From positions 156,110,107-156,174,106 of the forward strand of contig OY744520.1 of NCBI GenBank assembly GCA_963556195.1: a DNA stretch of 64,000 nt. The letters are read 5' to 3'. A model generated the notes under the pieces. That model worked only from the letters and a program-made list of their open reading frames with translations, did no database searches and had not been told where the DNA came from. This stretch comes from Sepiola atlantica. Lineage: Eukaryota > Mollusca > Cephalopoda > Sepiida > Sepiolidae. Below, in pieces: positions 36,068 to 47,240 of this stretch. The first letter of the stretch is position 1. The number at the start of each line of letters is the position of its first letter. A program made the translations under genes and the position numbers.

Positions 36068-36672
36068 TTGCGGCGCACCTCAGCTCGTTCAGTTTCTCAG
36101 CAACTTCGGTTTATTAAGGACGTCGGGATGGAGAAATACCAGTCGAGGATTCTTTCTTAAAAGTCAGTCTGACAGGAACTGGGCCATTTCGGGCTGGGGT
36201 ATACTGTTCTGGGTTGTCTTAAGAGGTCCACCCGCCCAGGCCTTGTGTCCCCTCTTTGTGGTGGAGTAAGTTCATTGCTTACTGCCTGAGGCGTCATGAC
36301 CGGAGATTACCGACGGGGCTGTCCAGGCTATTTTTGCTAGGCCAGAGTGCTCCTCCTTTAGGGGCGCTGGCTTGACTACCCCACCTTCCCGACCTTGTGT
36401 CACATACTGCTACAGTGGATAGCAATTACGTACCTGCGGGGCACCCCGGCCCGTTCAGTAACTCATTAACTTCGGTTAATTGAGAACGTCGAGATGGGGT
36501 AATACTAGTCGAGGATTCGTTCTCGACAATCAGCCCGGCAGGAACTGGAACATTTCGGTAGCCTTTTATCTGCCGAGTTGAGGTATACTGCCCTGGGTTG
36601 TTCTAGGAGGTGCACCCTCCCAGACATTGCCTTCCTTTCTTTGGGAAAGAGTAAGTTAATTGCTTGCTGACA
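36068..36672. repeat. Duplicated GC-rich repeat of ~220-240 bp
   Basis: Copies at 36,068-36,289 and 36,432-36,672 share order and many words (aacttcggtt.att, aacgtcg.gatgg, ccagtcgaggatt, ggtatactg.cctgggttgt, gagtaagtt.attgctt). They are direct repeats about 140 bp apart and much more GC-rich than their surroundings, suggesting a separate dispersed element. Family not recognised. Confidence 0.65.
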
Positions 36673-36750
36673 CATGTTACAAACAAGTATCAATTATATA
36701 CAGATAAGATATATATATATAAATATATATATGTATATATATATATAACA

Positions 36751-37141
36751 ATATTTATTTAAGTAAATATAAAATTATTTTACTTACATACGCTGGCGTT
36801 TAAAGCTTCTGCTATCATCAATGTATGGGATTATAATTTCAAACGGTCGAAAGATTCGAACCTAGTTTCAGAATCACTTTAGACTCCGCAAAAAAGCGTT
36901 CTAACCACAAAGCTACGAGAAATTGCCACGTGAAGAATGGGAATTAAGTTCTATTTTATCACGCAAAGCGTGAAACCAACAGTAGATTTATCGAGAGGGG
37001 TCCACGAACGTTAACGAACCTGACATAAAGCTAAGTGACAGTCTATTTGTAACTTCCTGAACAGGGCTCAACATTAATTTCGTAAAGGGACTTATAATAA
37101 TATTGATTTAAGTAAATATTCAATTATTTTACATACATACG
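36751..37141 (-). mobile_element. tRNA-derived SINE between ~45-bp direct repeats
   Basis: The minus strand has a tRNA-like head: box A TGGTTAGAACG (plus-strand 36,897-36,907) and box B GGTTCGAATC (36,853-36,862), correctly spaced for RNA polymerase III. The unit lies between similar ~45-bp direct repeats (36,751-36,795 and 37,097-37,141; shared 'tttaagtaaatat' and 'attattttac.tacatacgc'). These are longer than usual SINE target duplications and somewhat diverged. Confidence 0.55.
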
Positions 37142-37148
37142 CCTACAC

Positions 37149-37164
37149 ACATATATAATATATA

Positions 37165-37239
<75 letters not shown>
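37149..37239. repeat. (TA)n microsatellite
   Basis: Long TA array with minor interruptions near its start. Confidence 0.96.
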
Positions 37240-37335
37240 TAACTAGACCTACACGTTAATGCCTTTATTTCATTCATAATTATTGTATTAATACGATTAT
37301 AAAAATATGATTATAAAAATTCCTTTTATTTGCAG

Positions 37336-37408
37336 ATTACATTTTAAAGTGGATGATTTCAAGCCAACAGACATTGCTAAACTACCACGATCTGAATAAA
37401 GGAATAAA
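37336..37408 (+). CDS. Hypothetical terminal exon with poly(A) signals
   Basis: A good acceptor (TTTTATTTGCAG ending 37,335) leads into a 20-codon frame (LHFKVDDFKPTDIAKLPRSE) and a stop at 37,397-37,399, with AATAAA at 37,395 and 37,403. The phase needs two bases from a previous exon, so it does not join directly to the 26.5-kb segment. No family recognised. Confidence 0.22.
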
Positions 37409-37739
37409 TAAACGAAAACAAACTTAATGTTTGACATGACCTATTTTAGGACTATTTAATATATATTTATGAACAATAAACAAGAACAATATTTCGTAAT
37501 ACTCTAAATAATATTCGCAAACATGACAACTGAAATGCTTCATTAAAGTAACACAACGCAATGTGTAGGCACTGATTATTATAATTAATTTATTTTATAT
37601 TTACAAAATAATGAAAGTAAAAGTAGAGAAAACCCGGCAATGTGTTATTTGTTCACATTCTTGATTATTTGATTACTTTAAATAAAGTAATGTTATATCT
37701 TTATAATAAATAATATAATATAATCCCCTCTTAGCAAAA
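37409..37739. other. AT-rich unique sequence, no gene seen
   Basis: Nothing recognisable. Confidence 0.55.
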
Positions 37740-39320
37740 AAAGATCTAGGTTGTTGTCGATGGCGGTTCATCCAAACAACATATTGATTAAGGAATATGA
37801 ACAAGTATTTGAAGGAAATACGCTCAGTAAAAAGAGATAAAGACGGGCGATACCACCAATCGTAGGCACTGGACGTACTTTTCGGGGCGCTGTAAACGTC
37901 ATTAGGGGGAGATTAAATACGTTAGAGGATAACTAGAAAAGGTTGATCACAGTCGCGAGGGAGCGTCTGTCAATTCCTAACGTAACCAGAGTGGACTTGA
38001 CTAAGAACAAGCAAACGATCTACTGGTTGACCACGACAATTCAGGGGTTGGGTGGGAATTAAGAAAACCTTCAAAAATGTAGTTGAAACACAGCTAGAAT
38101 AGCTGGGGGCATTTGTTAAGAAGTATCTCCAGTTATCAGCCATCAATGATCGATTACGTCACACGTCACGACAGTCATTGCTGTTGTCCTTGGAACATGT
38201 GCGGGCTCAACTCGACATGGTATCCCTGAGGCACCTTGCCTCATCGACGAGGCTACCGGATGATCAAGTCGACAGGCTATGGCACCACTATAGCTCTCTG
38301 GGATGTGTTACTGTGATAGATGGATATAAACTATCGATGTTAGTTTTCTTGCCATTCTTTTAGAGAAGAAAACCATCAAAGTGTTCGAAACAATAAACAT
38401 ACCTATTCCGTATTCTAGCACAAATAACAAGAAGCGATTAGGGTCTAGATAGATTGGAGACTGGGGATATGGCCTTCAATGTGGCTCGAACCCGTTTTAT
38501 GTTTCTAATCTCTTGAAGAAGCTAGGAGATGATGTCAGGAGTGTCATTTTCGTGACTAGTTGTCAGGTTATGTGTGCTAGGTCTGTTTAAGGGAGATGAG
38601 GGGGCAATAAAAGAAAACTGCCAGGTGGAAGTGATGACTAAAGGAATGTTACCCCGACAGTAGGGGTGTCAGATGGGATATGGGCAATAGCACTAGCACG
38701 CAACATACTTTTTTCCTAAGTGTGCATGGGGAAAAAGTTAAGTACGATATGAGTTGAATCACTCTTTACTACCATTAGCCTGCCGATGGAATGGGGTGCA
38801 TTTGAAGAGACCATATTGCTATTACCGTATTGTCAGGCGGAGGAAAGATATGGTACCCGAGAATCTTTCTTGTCTCTGGTGAGCGTTTCAACCAATAGTT
38901 AGACCTATTTGTGGGAACGATTAATTGCAGAGTTCTCTAGAACCAAGGCTATAGTAATTCACAAACTGTAACGTCTAGATATGAAGATTAATCTGCATCA
39001 ATTAGTAGACAAACTAAGAACGGTATCAGCATGAAAAGCCCACCAGTGAAGGATTAGGGATGGGCGTGATTGCGGGGATTTCTCTAACTGGAATCATAGT
39101 GATTATAATCATGATAGCCCTGAGGGTAGTAGGGGTTAGATTGAAAAAAAGGGGAGCCGAAATCAAACAAATGAAATCCCGGTGGCGCGTGACAGCTGAG
39201 CAGAAGAACGATTGAGAGTAATTGAGACCTCATTATTGTTCAAAACGATTGAAATCCGACTAAGGGCACATCTGGTGAGATATCCGCTTATCTACCTGCC
39301 GGAGAACTGAAATCCCGGGT
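37740..39320 (+). pseudogene. Decayed coding region with env-like layout
   Basis: About 1.6 kb of GC-richer, coding-like sequence in three frames with many stops. Visible pieces are a basic stretch followed by helical, Leu-rich segments (LNTLEDN, ERLSIPNVTRVDLTKNK), an intact piece at 38,178-38,363 (VRAQLDMVSLRHLASSTRLP), a Cys-containing middle, and near the end an ATG at 39,060 opening a ~20-residue hydrophobic span (GVIAGISLTGIIVIIIMIAL). A basic tail of about 30 residues follows. This order, a helical ectodomain then one membrane anchor and a short basic tail, recalls class I fusion or env-type glycoproteins carried by some LTR elements. I cannot name a family, and no LTRs or pol genes are seen beside it. 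It is inactive. Confidence 0.3.
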
Positions 39321-39352
39321 AAAGAAAATTAAGATGAATTTCTATAGATAAA

Positions 39353-41900
39353 TAAATCACTGTCTTGCATGTGCATGGTTTCACAGCTGTAAGTGAAGAC
39401 TAGTAAAAGACGAAAACCTGTGTACAGATTTAAATAAAAAAGAAAGAAATGTGTAAACCTTATTGTTAAGAAAACAAAGAAAAACCAAAAAATGAACAAA
39501 ACATACAAAAAAAAACTATGTTATGCATGCGTATGGTTTCACAGTTGTAAGTAACGACTAGTAAAAATAAAAAATAAAAAATGAACAAAACATACAAAGA
39601 AAAATAAACTATGTTATGCATGCGTATGGTTTCACAGTTTTAAGCAACGACTAGTAAAAATAAAAATTAAAAAATGAACAAAACATACAAAGAAAAAAAA
39701 ACTATGTTATTCATGCGTATAGTTTCACAGTTGTAAGTAACGACTAGTAAAAATAAACAATAAAAAATGAAAAGAACATACAAAGAAAAAAAAACAATGT
39801 TATTCATGCGTATGGTTTCACAGTTGTAAGTAACGACTAGTAAAAATAAACAATAAAAAATGAACAAAACATACAAAGAAAAATAAACTATGTTATGCAT
39901 GCGTATGGTTTCACAGTTGTAAGTAACGACTAGTAAAAATAAACAATAAAAAATGAACAAAACATACAAAGAAAAATAAACTATGTTATGCATGCGTATG
40001 GTTTCACAGTTGTAAGTAACGACTAGTAAAAATAAACAATAAAAAATGAAAAGAACATACAAAGAAAAATAAACTATGTTATGCATGCGTATGGTTTCAC
40101 AGTTGTAAGTAACGACTAGTAAAAATAAACAATAAAAAATGAACAAAACATACAAAGAAAAATAAACTATGTTATACATGCGTATGGTTTCACAGTTGTA
40201 AGTAACGACTAGTAAAAATAAACAATAAAAAATGAAAAGAACATACAAAGAAAAATAAACTATGTTATGCATGCGTATGGTTTCACAGTTGTAAGTAACG
40301 ACTAGTAAAAATAAACAATAAAAAATGAACAAAACATACAAAGAAAAATAAACTATGTTATACATGCGTATGGTTTCACAGTTGTAAGTAACGACTAGTA
40401 AAAATAAACAATAAAAAATGAAAAGAACATACAAAGAAAAATAAACTATGTTATGCATGCGTATGGTTTCACAGTTGTAAGTAACGACTAGTAAAAATAA
40501 ACAATAAAAAATGAACAAAACATACAAAGAAAAATAAACTATGTTATACATGCGTATGGTTTCACAGTTGTAAGTAACGACTAGTAAAAATAAAAAATAA
40601 AAAATGAACAAAACATACAAAGAAAAATAAACTATGTTATACATGCGTATGGTTTCACAGTTGTAAGTAACGACTAGTAAAAATAAACAATAAAAAATGA
40701 AAAGAACATACAAAGAAAAATAAACTATGTTATACATGCGTATGGTTTCACAGTTGTAAGTAACGACTAGTAAAAATAAACAATAAAAAATGAACAAAAC
40801 ATACAAAGAAAAATAAACTATGTTATACATGCGTATGGTTTCACAGTTGTAAGTAACGACTAGTAAAAATAAAAATTAAAAAATGAACAAAACATACAAA
40901 GAAAAATAAACTATGTTATACATGCGTATGGTTTCACAGTTGTAAGTAACGACTAGTAAAAATAAACAATAAAAAATGAACAAAACATACAAAGAAAAAT
41001 AAACTATGTTATACATGCGTATGGTTTCACAGTTGTAAGTAACGACTAGTAAAAATAAACAATAAAAAATGAACAAAACATACAAAGAAAAATAAACTAT
41101 GTTATACATGCGTATGGTTTCACAGTTGTAAGTAACGACTAGTAAAAATAAAAATTAAAAAATGAACAAAACATACAAAGAAAAATAAACTATGTTATAC
41201 ATGCGTATGGTTTCACAGTTGTAAGTAACGACTAGTAAAAATAAACAATAAAAAATGAACAAAACATACAAAGAAAAATAAACTATGTTATACATGCGTA
41301 TGGTTTCACAGTTGTAAGTAACGACTAGTAAAAATAAAAATTAAAAAATGAACAAAACATACAAAGAAAAATAAACTATGTTATACATGCGTATGGTTTC
41401 ACAGTTGTAAGTAACGACTAGTAAAAATAAACAATAAAAAATGAACAAAACATACAAAGAAAAATAAACTATGTTATACATGCGTATGTTTTCACAGTTT
41501 TAAGTAACGACTAGTAAAAATAAAAAATAAAAAATGAACAAAACATACCAAGAAAAATAAACTATGTTATGCATGCGTATGGTTTCACAGTTTTAAGTAA
41601 CGACTAGTAAAAATAAAAATTAAAAAATGAACAAAACATACAAAGAAAAATAAACTATGTTATTCATGCGTATGGTTTCACAGTTGTAAGTAACGACTAG
41701 TAAAAATAAAAATTAAAAAATGAAAAGAACATACAAAGAAAAATAAACTATGTTATGCATGCATGTTTTCACAATTGTAAGTAACGACTAGTAAAAATAA
41801 TGTACCATGTTGTTAAAAGAAAAAGAAAACAAAAAACAAATAAAAGACAACTATGTTCTGCATAAACAAGGACTAGTAAAAATGTAAAAAAATAAAGAAT
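39353..41900. repeat. 93-bp minisatellite, about 25 copies
   Basis: The regular array runs 39,505-41,800, with degenerate edge copies at 39,353 and 41,850. The unit is about 93 bp, for example 'gcatgcgtatggtttcacag' then 'ttgtaagtaacgactagtaa' and an A-rich part. Variants alternate: 'gaacaaaac' with 'gaaaagaac', and 'ttatgcatg' with 'ttatacatg', give a ~186-bp higher-order unit at about 40,047-40,600. 'caataaaa' with 'aattaaaa' alternate near 41,140-41,440. Because 93 is divisible by three, the minus strand stays open across it, giving a 387-codon frame of 31-residue hydrophobic repeats. I regard that as a by-product. Confidence 0.93.
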
Positions 41901-42149
41901 GAACGCTATTGTTAAAAAGAAAGGAAAGAATGTAGATGAGAAAATGAAACAGGCAAAACAAAAGTAACTAATGTAAAGAAAGATGTTGCATGCGACAAAG
42001 TTAGTAAATAAAAACCTAAGGAGGCCTATATCTTATTTCAATAGCACAAAAGTTATTTCAACAAGAACTGCAGCACTCGCATAATTAATCCAAGCAACCA
42101 TGAAATATGAATAATTATTAAAACAAAAATTTCTAGAATTAACAAGCAA

Positions 42150-42720
42150 ATGAAAAGACCTAGAATTAAACTAGTCGCTTTATACTACCTAAACAATAGT
42201 TGGTTTAATAATATCGAAAATAACAACACATGTACCTTTTTACATATTGACATCGGTGATTTCTATCTATCAATATCTGAAAAACTCTTCAACACCGCCT
42301 TAGATTTTGCCGAAATGTACCGACATATTCAGGGAAAAATGTAGAAGGTAAGTTTTAATACAATAAGAATATCCTATGGATAAAAACTAAAATGGCAAAC
42401 TCTTTTGAGTCGGCCATGTGTACCCTAGACTCTGGTGAGGCATCGGATCTTGCGGGGCTATTAATTTTATATAAGCTCAAAAATATATGTTATAGTACAG
42501 AGGTGGGCAGATATAGAGATCATAGAGTCGCTATAATAATGGAGTCCAACTTCGTTAAAGATGAAAACCTAAAGACAAGTATACACTTGGAAATGAAAGA
42601 AATAAGGCCTAAGAGAAGACGTAAACACTAAAATAAAAATAAGTAACTTTTTAGATGTCACTTTGAACTTAAATGAACATACTTTTGACCCAGTGGGAGG
42701 TAATAACAATGAATTTGATT
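42150..42720 (+). pseudogene. Reverse-transcriptase-like relic with DIxxFY and YRDH boxes
   Basis: The first frame (42,150-42,344) contains FLHIDIGDFYLSISEKLF, matching an RT palm motif A of the 'D-I-x-x-F-Y-x-S-I' type, and ends at TAG. The second frame (42,392-42,631) contains a DSGEASDLAGLLILYKL block and VGRYRDHRVAII, where YRDH sits where a YRDD catalytic box would be. After another break, remnants of 'FLDVTLNLN' follow near 42,640-42,680. This spacing suggests one RT gene broken by stops and with a catalytic Asp changed to His. The class is uncertain. Confidence 0.45.
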
Positions 42721-42825
42721 GGTTAGCTAGCTAAACTAATAGAACACAGTGATGTATAAAAACACTCAGTAATACGAATTCCATGCAATTTAGGCTGACA
42801 GTTCTCTACAGAGATGAAAAGTGGG

Positions 42826-42877
42826 TGCCTTCTGTATAGCTTAATTTCCATAAATATATTTTCATAACTCTAGCTCT
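42826..42877 (+). repeat. Solo arm of the foldback repeat
   Basis: Matches the right arm of the inverted repeat at 43,308-43,441 ('tagcttaattt.c.taaatatattttcataact') in the same orientation. Confidence 0.65.
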
Positions 42878-43285
42878 ACTCTTTGAGAATTAGGGGAGGG
42901 GAAAGAATCGAGATGGGCAGCGGGGATTCGGGGGTAAATCAATATAAGTCAATGTGCCCAAGGTTGAGTTAGAGTATTAATAAGTCTACATTTTATGGAT
43001 TTTAATTTTGCATATCTTTAATTAAAGATGATATGGGAATGTAAGGAATATATGCATGATAAAGAAATAAAGACATGACAAAATAAAAAAATATGAAGAA
43101 ATAAAAAAAATATGAAGAAATAAAGAAAGAAATAAAAAAGTAAAATAAGACAAGTAAAAATACGAAATAAAAAATAAAAATGGTCAAAGATATATAACTT
43201 AAATACCGCTTAGCTCTTTATTTTCCAACCATAAATAAATTTATCTCTAGCTTCTTTTGCTCTTATAGTCATCATCAGGCGCTGT
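42878..43285. other. AT-rich unique sequence, no gene seen
   Basis: Contains an A-rich AAATAAAG-type tract around 43,060-43,180; otherwise nothing recognisable. Confidence 0.55.
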
Positions 43286-43307
43286 ATATATATATATATA
43301 TGTAGTG

Positions 43308-43441
43308 AGTTATGAAAATATATTTATGGCAATTAAGCTACACAGATGCGTCCGCGTTTTATCTCCGGGGAAATATTCAGGATAAAATAGAACGCGGGAG
43401 CCTCTGTGTAGCTTAATTGTCGCAAATATATTTTCATAACT
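43308..43441. mobile_element. Foldback (inverted-repeat) element
   Basis: The left arm 43,308-43,366 and right arm 43,380-43,441 are near-perfect reverse complements around a ~13-base centre ('ggggaaatattca'). Shared arm words are 'agttatgaaaatatattt', 'caattaagctacacaga' and 'gcgttttat'. It is MITE-like, with a short TA tract at 43,286-43,302 beside it and no coding capacity. Confidence 0.8.
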
Positions 43442-43559
43442 TACGTATCACGCGCTGTTGGAGTATATACTGAAAATTGATACATAAAAATTGTATCCCC
43501 TTATAAAATTGTATATGTAACCACATAAAATTTTATAAGGAGATATAATGAAATAGTAA

Positions 43560-43564
<5 letters not shown>

Positions 43565-43637
<73 letters not shown>
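43565..43637. repeat. (TA)n(TG)n microsatellite
   Basis: TA to about 43,598 then TG to about 43,637. Confidence 0.96.
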
Positions 43638-43639
<2 letters not shown>

Positions 43640-44895
43640 AATATACCTATGGCGCATATAGCATGCATCTGATTGTATATGATTGTATCTACGCTTATGT
43701 ATGAGTGGATGTACGTATGTGTTGTTTATTTGTTTGTGAGTATATGTGCACATATCCTTGTGGGTATGCATGACTGCGAACTTATGGATGTATCTAAGAC
43801 CCGATACTTCTCCCCGCATTAACTCGCCTTCTCGCCGTAGTTGCTTAATTTTCTGTCTAGCCGATGTCAAATAGCTAGACAATATTCCTACTTCATTCTG
43901 CTTCTATATCCTTCACGTCCGTTTCCCTCAACGTATTCCTTGCTCTCATTTCTCCCCTCTCTCTCAGTTTACTTAACATCAGCTTTCTATATTTCTTTAA
44001 TATGCCCACTTTACAACCCTACACCTTGTTTTATACTGTCCTATATTTCATACCCTTCCCTCCTATCATTTCGTAATCAGACATTTCGCCGAACCTCCCC
44101 TACCTGAAATACATTGTAGTTTTCGTTTAAGTTGGTTGTTGTTTATTTTAAATTTAAGCCGAACATTGAATATTATAATTTTCATTTTTCAATCTTTATT
44201 TTTTATTCATAATTAATATTATTTCTCCATCATTTTCTCTATAGACGACAGACCAGAACGTTATGGTTTGCATCATTCCTAATATCAGTTCCTAAGAACC
44301 CTTGATTGGGCATTATAATATTTAACACCGAGTGAGTCTTCTAAATTTCATGTGTGATTTTGTTTTTCTATGGTTTTGTTATTAATTTACATACACCTTG
44401 AATACACTATTGAGTGTCGTCTACTGCATTGATAGCAAGCAAATTTCCCGCCTAGATGTCTTTTTCTTTTTTTTTTTTTGATTACCATTAACCACCTGGA
44501 TTATTTTTTAATCGACTTTTTTTACATTGTTCTTAAAATTGTTTTTAACTTTTTGACTTGGATAAAGTGTATAAGTTTAACAAAACAGTGTTTTTTGGAC
44601 AAATATATTTGATGTTTTAGATATTTTTTATATATTTTCAAAGCTAAATTTGTATTACCCGCAGTAATGTCATTGCGATAATGGTCTTCTGAGGAGAAGA
44701 TTTTCTTCGAAAAATAATGAAGCAAGGACGAAATATCACTCCTTGTTTTTGAACTTTAATAAAATCTTATTAATTTCTCATTTTATTATGTCATTCAATC
44801 TATTAATATTATTGCTCTATACACTATATTGAGCTTTGTTTTTATCTTGATAGTCTATTATTTAAAGATAGTATTTATATCTTTAAAGTATCATC
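43638..44895. other. Unique sequence, no gene seen
   Basis: A pyrimidine-rich frame at 43,841-44,107 has low-complexity composition and no family resemblance. Confidence 0.5.
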
Positions 44896-44923
44896 TCACT
44901 CTCTTTCTCGCTCTCTCTCGCTT

Positions 44924-45000
<77 letters not shown>
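44896..45000 (+). repeat. Compound microsatellite (CT)n(AT)n
   Basis: Imperfect CT tract to 44,942 followed by AT to 45,000 with one CTAT interruption. Confidence 0.95.
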
Positions 45001-45003
<3 letters not shown>

Positions 45004-46756
45004 CTTTTTGTTTAAGCTGTTTTCGAATTTTACACATAATACAATTTATGTAAAAAGAAAAATATCATTACCCTGTCAATTTAGATCACAATATTTAGCT
45101 ACATATAGAAAATGTACTTTTTCCCTCTTCGGAAACTGATATAATGACTATCAAGACGATTCCGGAATAACTGATAACGCTGTGAACCTTTTCCTTCTTG
45201 AATTAAATACATGGTCCTATTCATTTTATTCATTTTGTTATTTATATTATTCTACTTAGACACATTAACAGAGGCCTGTTTGGGTAAGCTGTTCATCTTC
45301 GTTCTGTGGCTATGACTACATTTGCTTGATCATTAAAAAGTGTGTGTACATAGAATCACTCCCGTCTACAAACATAGCTTATGTTTATTTATTTATATTT
45401 AAATTTTAGAAATAAACACATAGATTCGAATACTATTTAATAACTATTGAAAATGTGTATTATATTTATATTTTATTACACACTTTTCTGATGATGTAAC
45501 CGCCGATATTCACGTTGGACTAGAAGGTTCCTGAGTGCGCAAAGGATGCATCTGAAAAAGTTCGGAGGTTGCATCGTCTGAAACATTGAGAATATCACAA
45601 TGAAGATTAGAATAATCAACATTATCAAAAGAAAAATAAATTAATTAATTTGTTTTGCGATTGCATTTTATTGCGGAATTAACTTTTAATGGTGGCACTG
45701 CTTTTAAAGCAAAGAATGCCATTCATTTACCCAAACACTAATCCTATGTCCGCGTTGGCAATTAAACTCCACCACTAACTCAAGTGGAAATACCTTTTAA
45801 TTGTTTTACATTTACATTGTAGGGTCTGCGTGGGCGTCAGACCGCATATAAGCAGCAAACAATGGAATAGTTCAAGGTTTGTGCACGGAATGATTTTAGT
45901 TAATCTACTACCCCGGGTAACAACGGGACACGGGTAAGTTAGTTAAAATACAAGGTATTTTTTTTTATTTAATCGATGTTTTGAAGCAGTGTAGCTTGTG
46001 ATGTGTTTTTTGTGTTGAGAAACGTATTATTTTCAAATAATGAAAATGTGTTTGTATTAATATTTGAGAATATATGCTTTGGTATTTCGATATATTATAT
46101 TATTATTTGTTCATATTTTTTATTATTTTTTTAAACGTATCTAAGTAACTTATTAAAAAATAAAAGTTATTTTAATTTATATAATTGTGTTTTTAAGAGA
46201 AGTACTTTTTTATTGTATAGGGCGTACGTTTTCTCAATAATTATAATAATGTATGATAACTATCTTATTTGTTGTAATATTTGCGAATATTATGTGTTGG
46301 TATTTTAATAGACTGTATCGTCATGCGTTCATATGTCTTTATTATGTGTATATTTAAAATGATGGGATTGTGGTCGGCCAATTTTTCATTACCTATAGAG
46401 AAATATCCTGACTGGGCATCCAAAGTAATATCGTATATTTTGTTTTTATTTTACAGGCAGACACGTTAACATTATTTATGTCAGGAATGAGCTGAATATA
46501 TGATAATGAACGTAGAATAAACATCTATTATTTCAGGACCATAAGCATTCGCTTGTATCATTTCATCATAACAACATTATAAATGGTTGTAAGAAATATT
46601 TTATTTTTTTCTAAATATTTCACTAAAGTATATTCGGAAATAAGTTTAATCGAATTGCTTTTTATATTTCTAAAAAACATAGTTGCATGGTCCCACTGGC
46701 TATCATGGTGAAATAAGACAAAATCTATCGAGAGCCAAACCTAAGGAACAGAGCGT
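45001..46756. other. AT-rich unique sequence, no gene seen
   Basis: Nothing recognisable. Confidence 0.5.
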
Positions 46757-46787
46757 GTCTATCTCTCTATCTATTTATCTCTCTCAC

Positions 46788-46867
<80 letters not shown>
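46757..46867 (+). repeat. Compound microsatellite (CT)n(AT)n
   Basis: CT-rich to 46,820 then AT to 46,867. Confidence 0.96.
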
Positions 46868-46869
<2 letters not shown>

Positions 46870-47192
46870 CAGTTGATAGTGTGCGAGTTATTTGTTTTAA
46901 ACATGTTTATTTATTCTACGAAGATTTACGACGATCGCTTCGACCGGATTTAATGATACATTTTCTTGTTTACCATAAAAACAATTTATTTTTAATCGGT
47001 GTCTACAGTGGGGGTTTATACATTCAAAACCGTAGTTTGTATAATAAAACAATGCATTTTAAAAGAACAAATTATTTCGTCATACAAATACAGTTAATTC
47101 TCAGATGAACAGATTCAGTCAACCTTCATCTAAAAAGAAAGTGGCATCATAACATCGTATTCCATCAGAATACTCCAAATAAATAAAATACG
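46868..47192. other. Unique sequence, no gene seen
   Basis: Nothing recognisable. Confidence 0.55.
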
Positions 47193-47240
47193 GTTATGTA
47201 ATAAACAAAAAGAAAAACACATGTTTGTTTATTACATAAC
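47193..47240. repeat. Perfect 17-bp inverted repeat, 14-base loop
   Basis: GTTATGTAATAAACAAA (47,193-47,209) and its exact reverse complement (47,224-47,240). Confidence 0.9.

Noticed and set aside
39667..41109. 387-codon hydrophobic minus-strand protein
   Set aside because: It exists only because the 93-bp repeat is a multiple of three. Differences between units are not biased to silent positions by eye, and no promoter or gene context is seen.
39505..41800. CRISPR-like array
   Set aside because: Units are contiguous 93-bp repeats without unique spacers, in eukaryotic DNA.
43841..44107. 88-codon pyrimidine-rich frame
   Set aside because: Ser/Leu/Tyr-rich low-complexity peptide caused by CT bias.
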